Shown here: positions 5,000 to 5,563 of the stretch, piece by piece | How the letters are laid out: every line of letters begins with the position of its first letter | Numbering within the stretch: position 1 is the stretch's first letter | Origin: an uncultured Bacteroidales bacterium | GTDB lineage: Bacteria > Bacteroidota > Bacteroidia > Bacteroidales > Bacteroidaceae | DNA length: 5,563 bases | Reading direction: 5' to 3' | Assembly: GCA_945788445.1 (NCBI GenBank) | Contig: CALZMA010000071.1 | Coordinates: forward strand, 1-5,563 | Made by a program: the position numbers and the translations under genes | The notes under the pieces: model-generated | Told to the model about the DNA's origin: nothing | The model's input: only the letters and a program-made list of their open reading frames with translations | Databases searched by the model: none

Positions 5000-5563
5000 T
5001 TATTTTACAATGAGTTTCTTACCGTTTTGGATGATGAGGCTACCCTTGGCAGGCTGGAACACGCGGCGGCCTTGCAGGTCGTACATAGGTGCTTTGCTGT
5101 CGAGCGTCACGACTGTCTCGGGCAGACCTGTCTGCGTGTTGCCAAAGTCAAGTTTCAGAGCGGGCGACGTGCTCGAAACGCTCAGGTAAGCCTTGTTCAT
5201 GGCCAGCGTGGTGCCTGTTATGGCCGGATAGAAGGCGATGCCTTCCGATCCCTTGGCCAGGATGTAGTCGTTGGCAACGGTGGAGTGGGCAGCTCCGGCT
5301 GTATGCAGGAAGAAGTTCGATACGATGCTGGCCTGTGCTTCGTCGGCAGCGGGCACCATGCAGGCCGAGGTAACACCTGTGTTGCCTACGAGCAGCACGC
5401 CTTGGTTAGCGGGCAAAGCAGCTTCGGTGATGGCCTTGAGCGTCACGCTCTCCGTACCTTCTTCAGCATAATAAGCCGTTACGTTCTCGGGAATCACCGT
5501 GGGGAAGGGCGCACTGAACGTGCCGAGCGTAGCACCTTCTGCCAATCCTGTCACCTTCGTGTC
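5000..5563 (-). CDS. C-terminal part of a large secreted protein with T9SS-like tail (partial)
   Basis: The frame is open to the right window edge, giving 187 C-terminal residues and a TAA at 5000-5002; the start lies outside. The first ~140 residues resemble a module often found near the C-terminus of Bacteroidales surface proteins: APFPTVIPENVTAYYA, then LPANQGVLLVGNTG, then YILAKGSEGIAFYPAITGTT and NKAYLSV. The last ~30 residues, PMYDLQGRRVFQPAKGSLII and onward to NGKKLIVK, resemble a T9SS type A sorting sequence or its Prevotella variant, which would be removed on export to the surface. The catalytic or binding part must lie upstream, so no specific function can be given. A GTG at 5552-5554 is not taken as the start because the frame continues through it and the module is incomplete there. 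Confidence 0.88.
   Translation of the reverse strand, partial: DTKVTGLAEGATLGTFSAPFPTVIPENVTAYYAEEGTESVTLKAITEAALPANQGVLLVGNTGVTSACMVPAADEAQASIVSNFFLHTAGAAHSTVANDYILAKGSEGIAFYPAITGTTLAMNKAYLSVSSTSPALKLDFGNTQTGLPETVVTLDSKAPMYDLQGRRVFQPAKGSLIIQNGKKLIVK

Overview
The window looks like chromosomal DNA from a GC-rich member of the Bacteroidales, probably close to Prevotellaceae. I infer this from several signs together. Two proteins end in C-termini of the type IX secretion (T9SS) kind, with 'YNLQG' and 'YDLQGRR' motifs. There is a TPR–transmembrane–AraC regulator of the kind common in Bacteroidetes. Possible -7 boxes fit the Bacteroidetes TAnnTTTG consensus, and starts lack Shine-Dalgarno sequences. 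No database search was possible, so the genus is not established.

Layout, right to left, since all well-supported genes are on the minus strand. At the right edge is the 3' end of a large secreted-protein gene (5000-5563, runs off the window). A 55-codon ORF (4811-4978) follows 21 nt behind its stop. Next come two strong hairpins (4771-4802 and 4714-4762); the second has A- and T-tracts on both sides and suits a bidirectional terminator. Facing it on the plus strand is a very acidic 47-aa reading frame interrupted by one apparent extra base (4569-4713). A poor, AT-rich junction follows, then the tail of a minus-strand coding sequence without a 5' end (4409-4516) and about 160 nt of spacer.

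The left part holds two full genes. The first is a membrane-anchored TPR/AraC-type regulator (2501-4246). After a 101-nt gap with its own promoter-like box comes a 718-aa secreted multidomain protein (243-2399). That protein has two gingipain-type 'cleaved adhesin'/choice-of-anchor-J modules, FN3 domains and a T9SS-like tail. Downstream are a hairpin touching its stop codon, a possible 37-aa ORF (80-193), a 16-bp perfect palindrome (64-79) and a strong terminator hairpin (14-50).

A working model, which is inference: the regulator senses something in the periplasm or at the envelope and controls nearby genes such as the adhesin-like protein, which T9SS would export to the surface. The most unusual parts are the small ORFs sitting just behind both surface-protein genes and the broken acidic mini-ORF in the junction region. 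I see no tRNA, rRNA, CRISPR array or intact mobile element.
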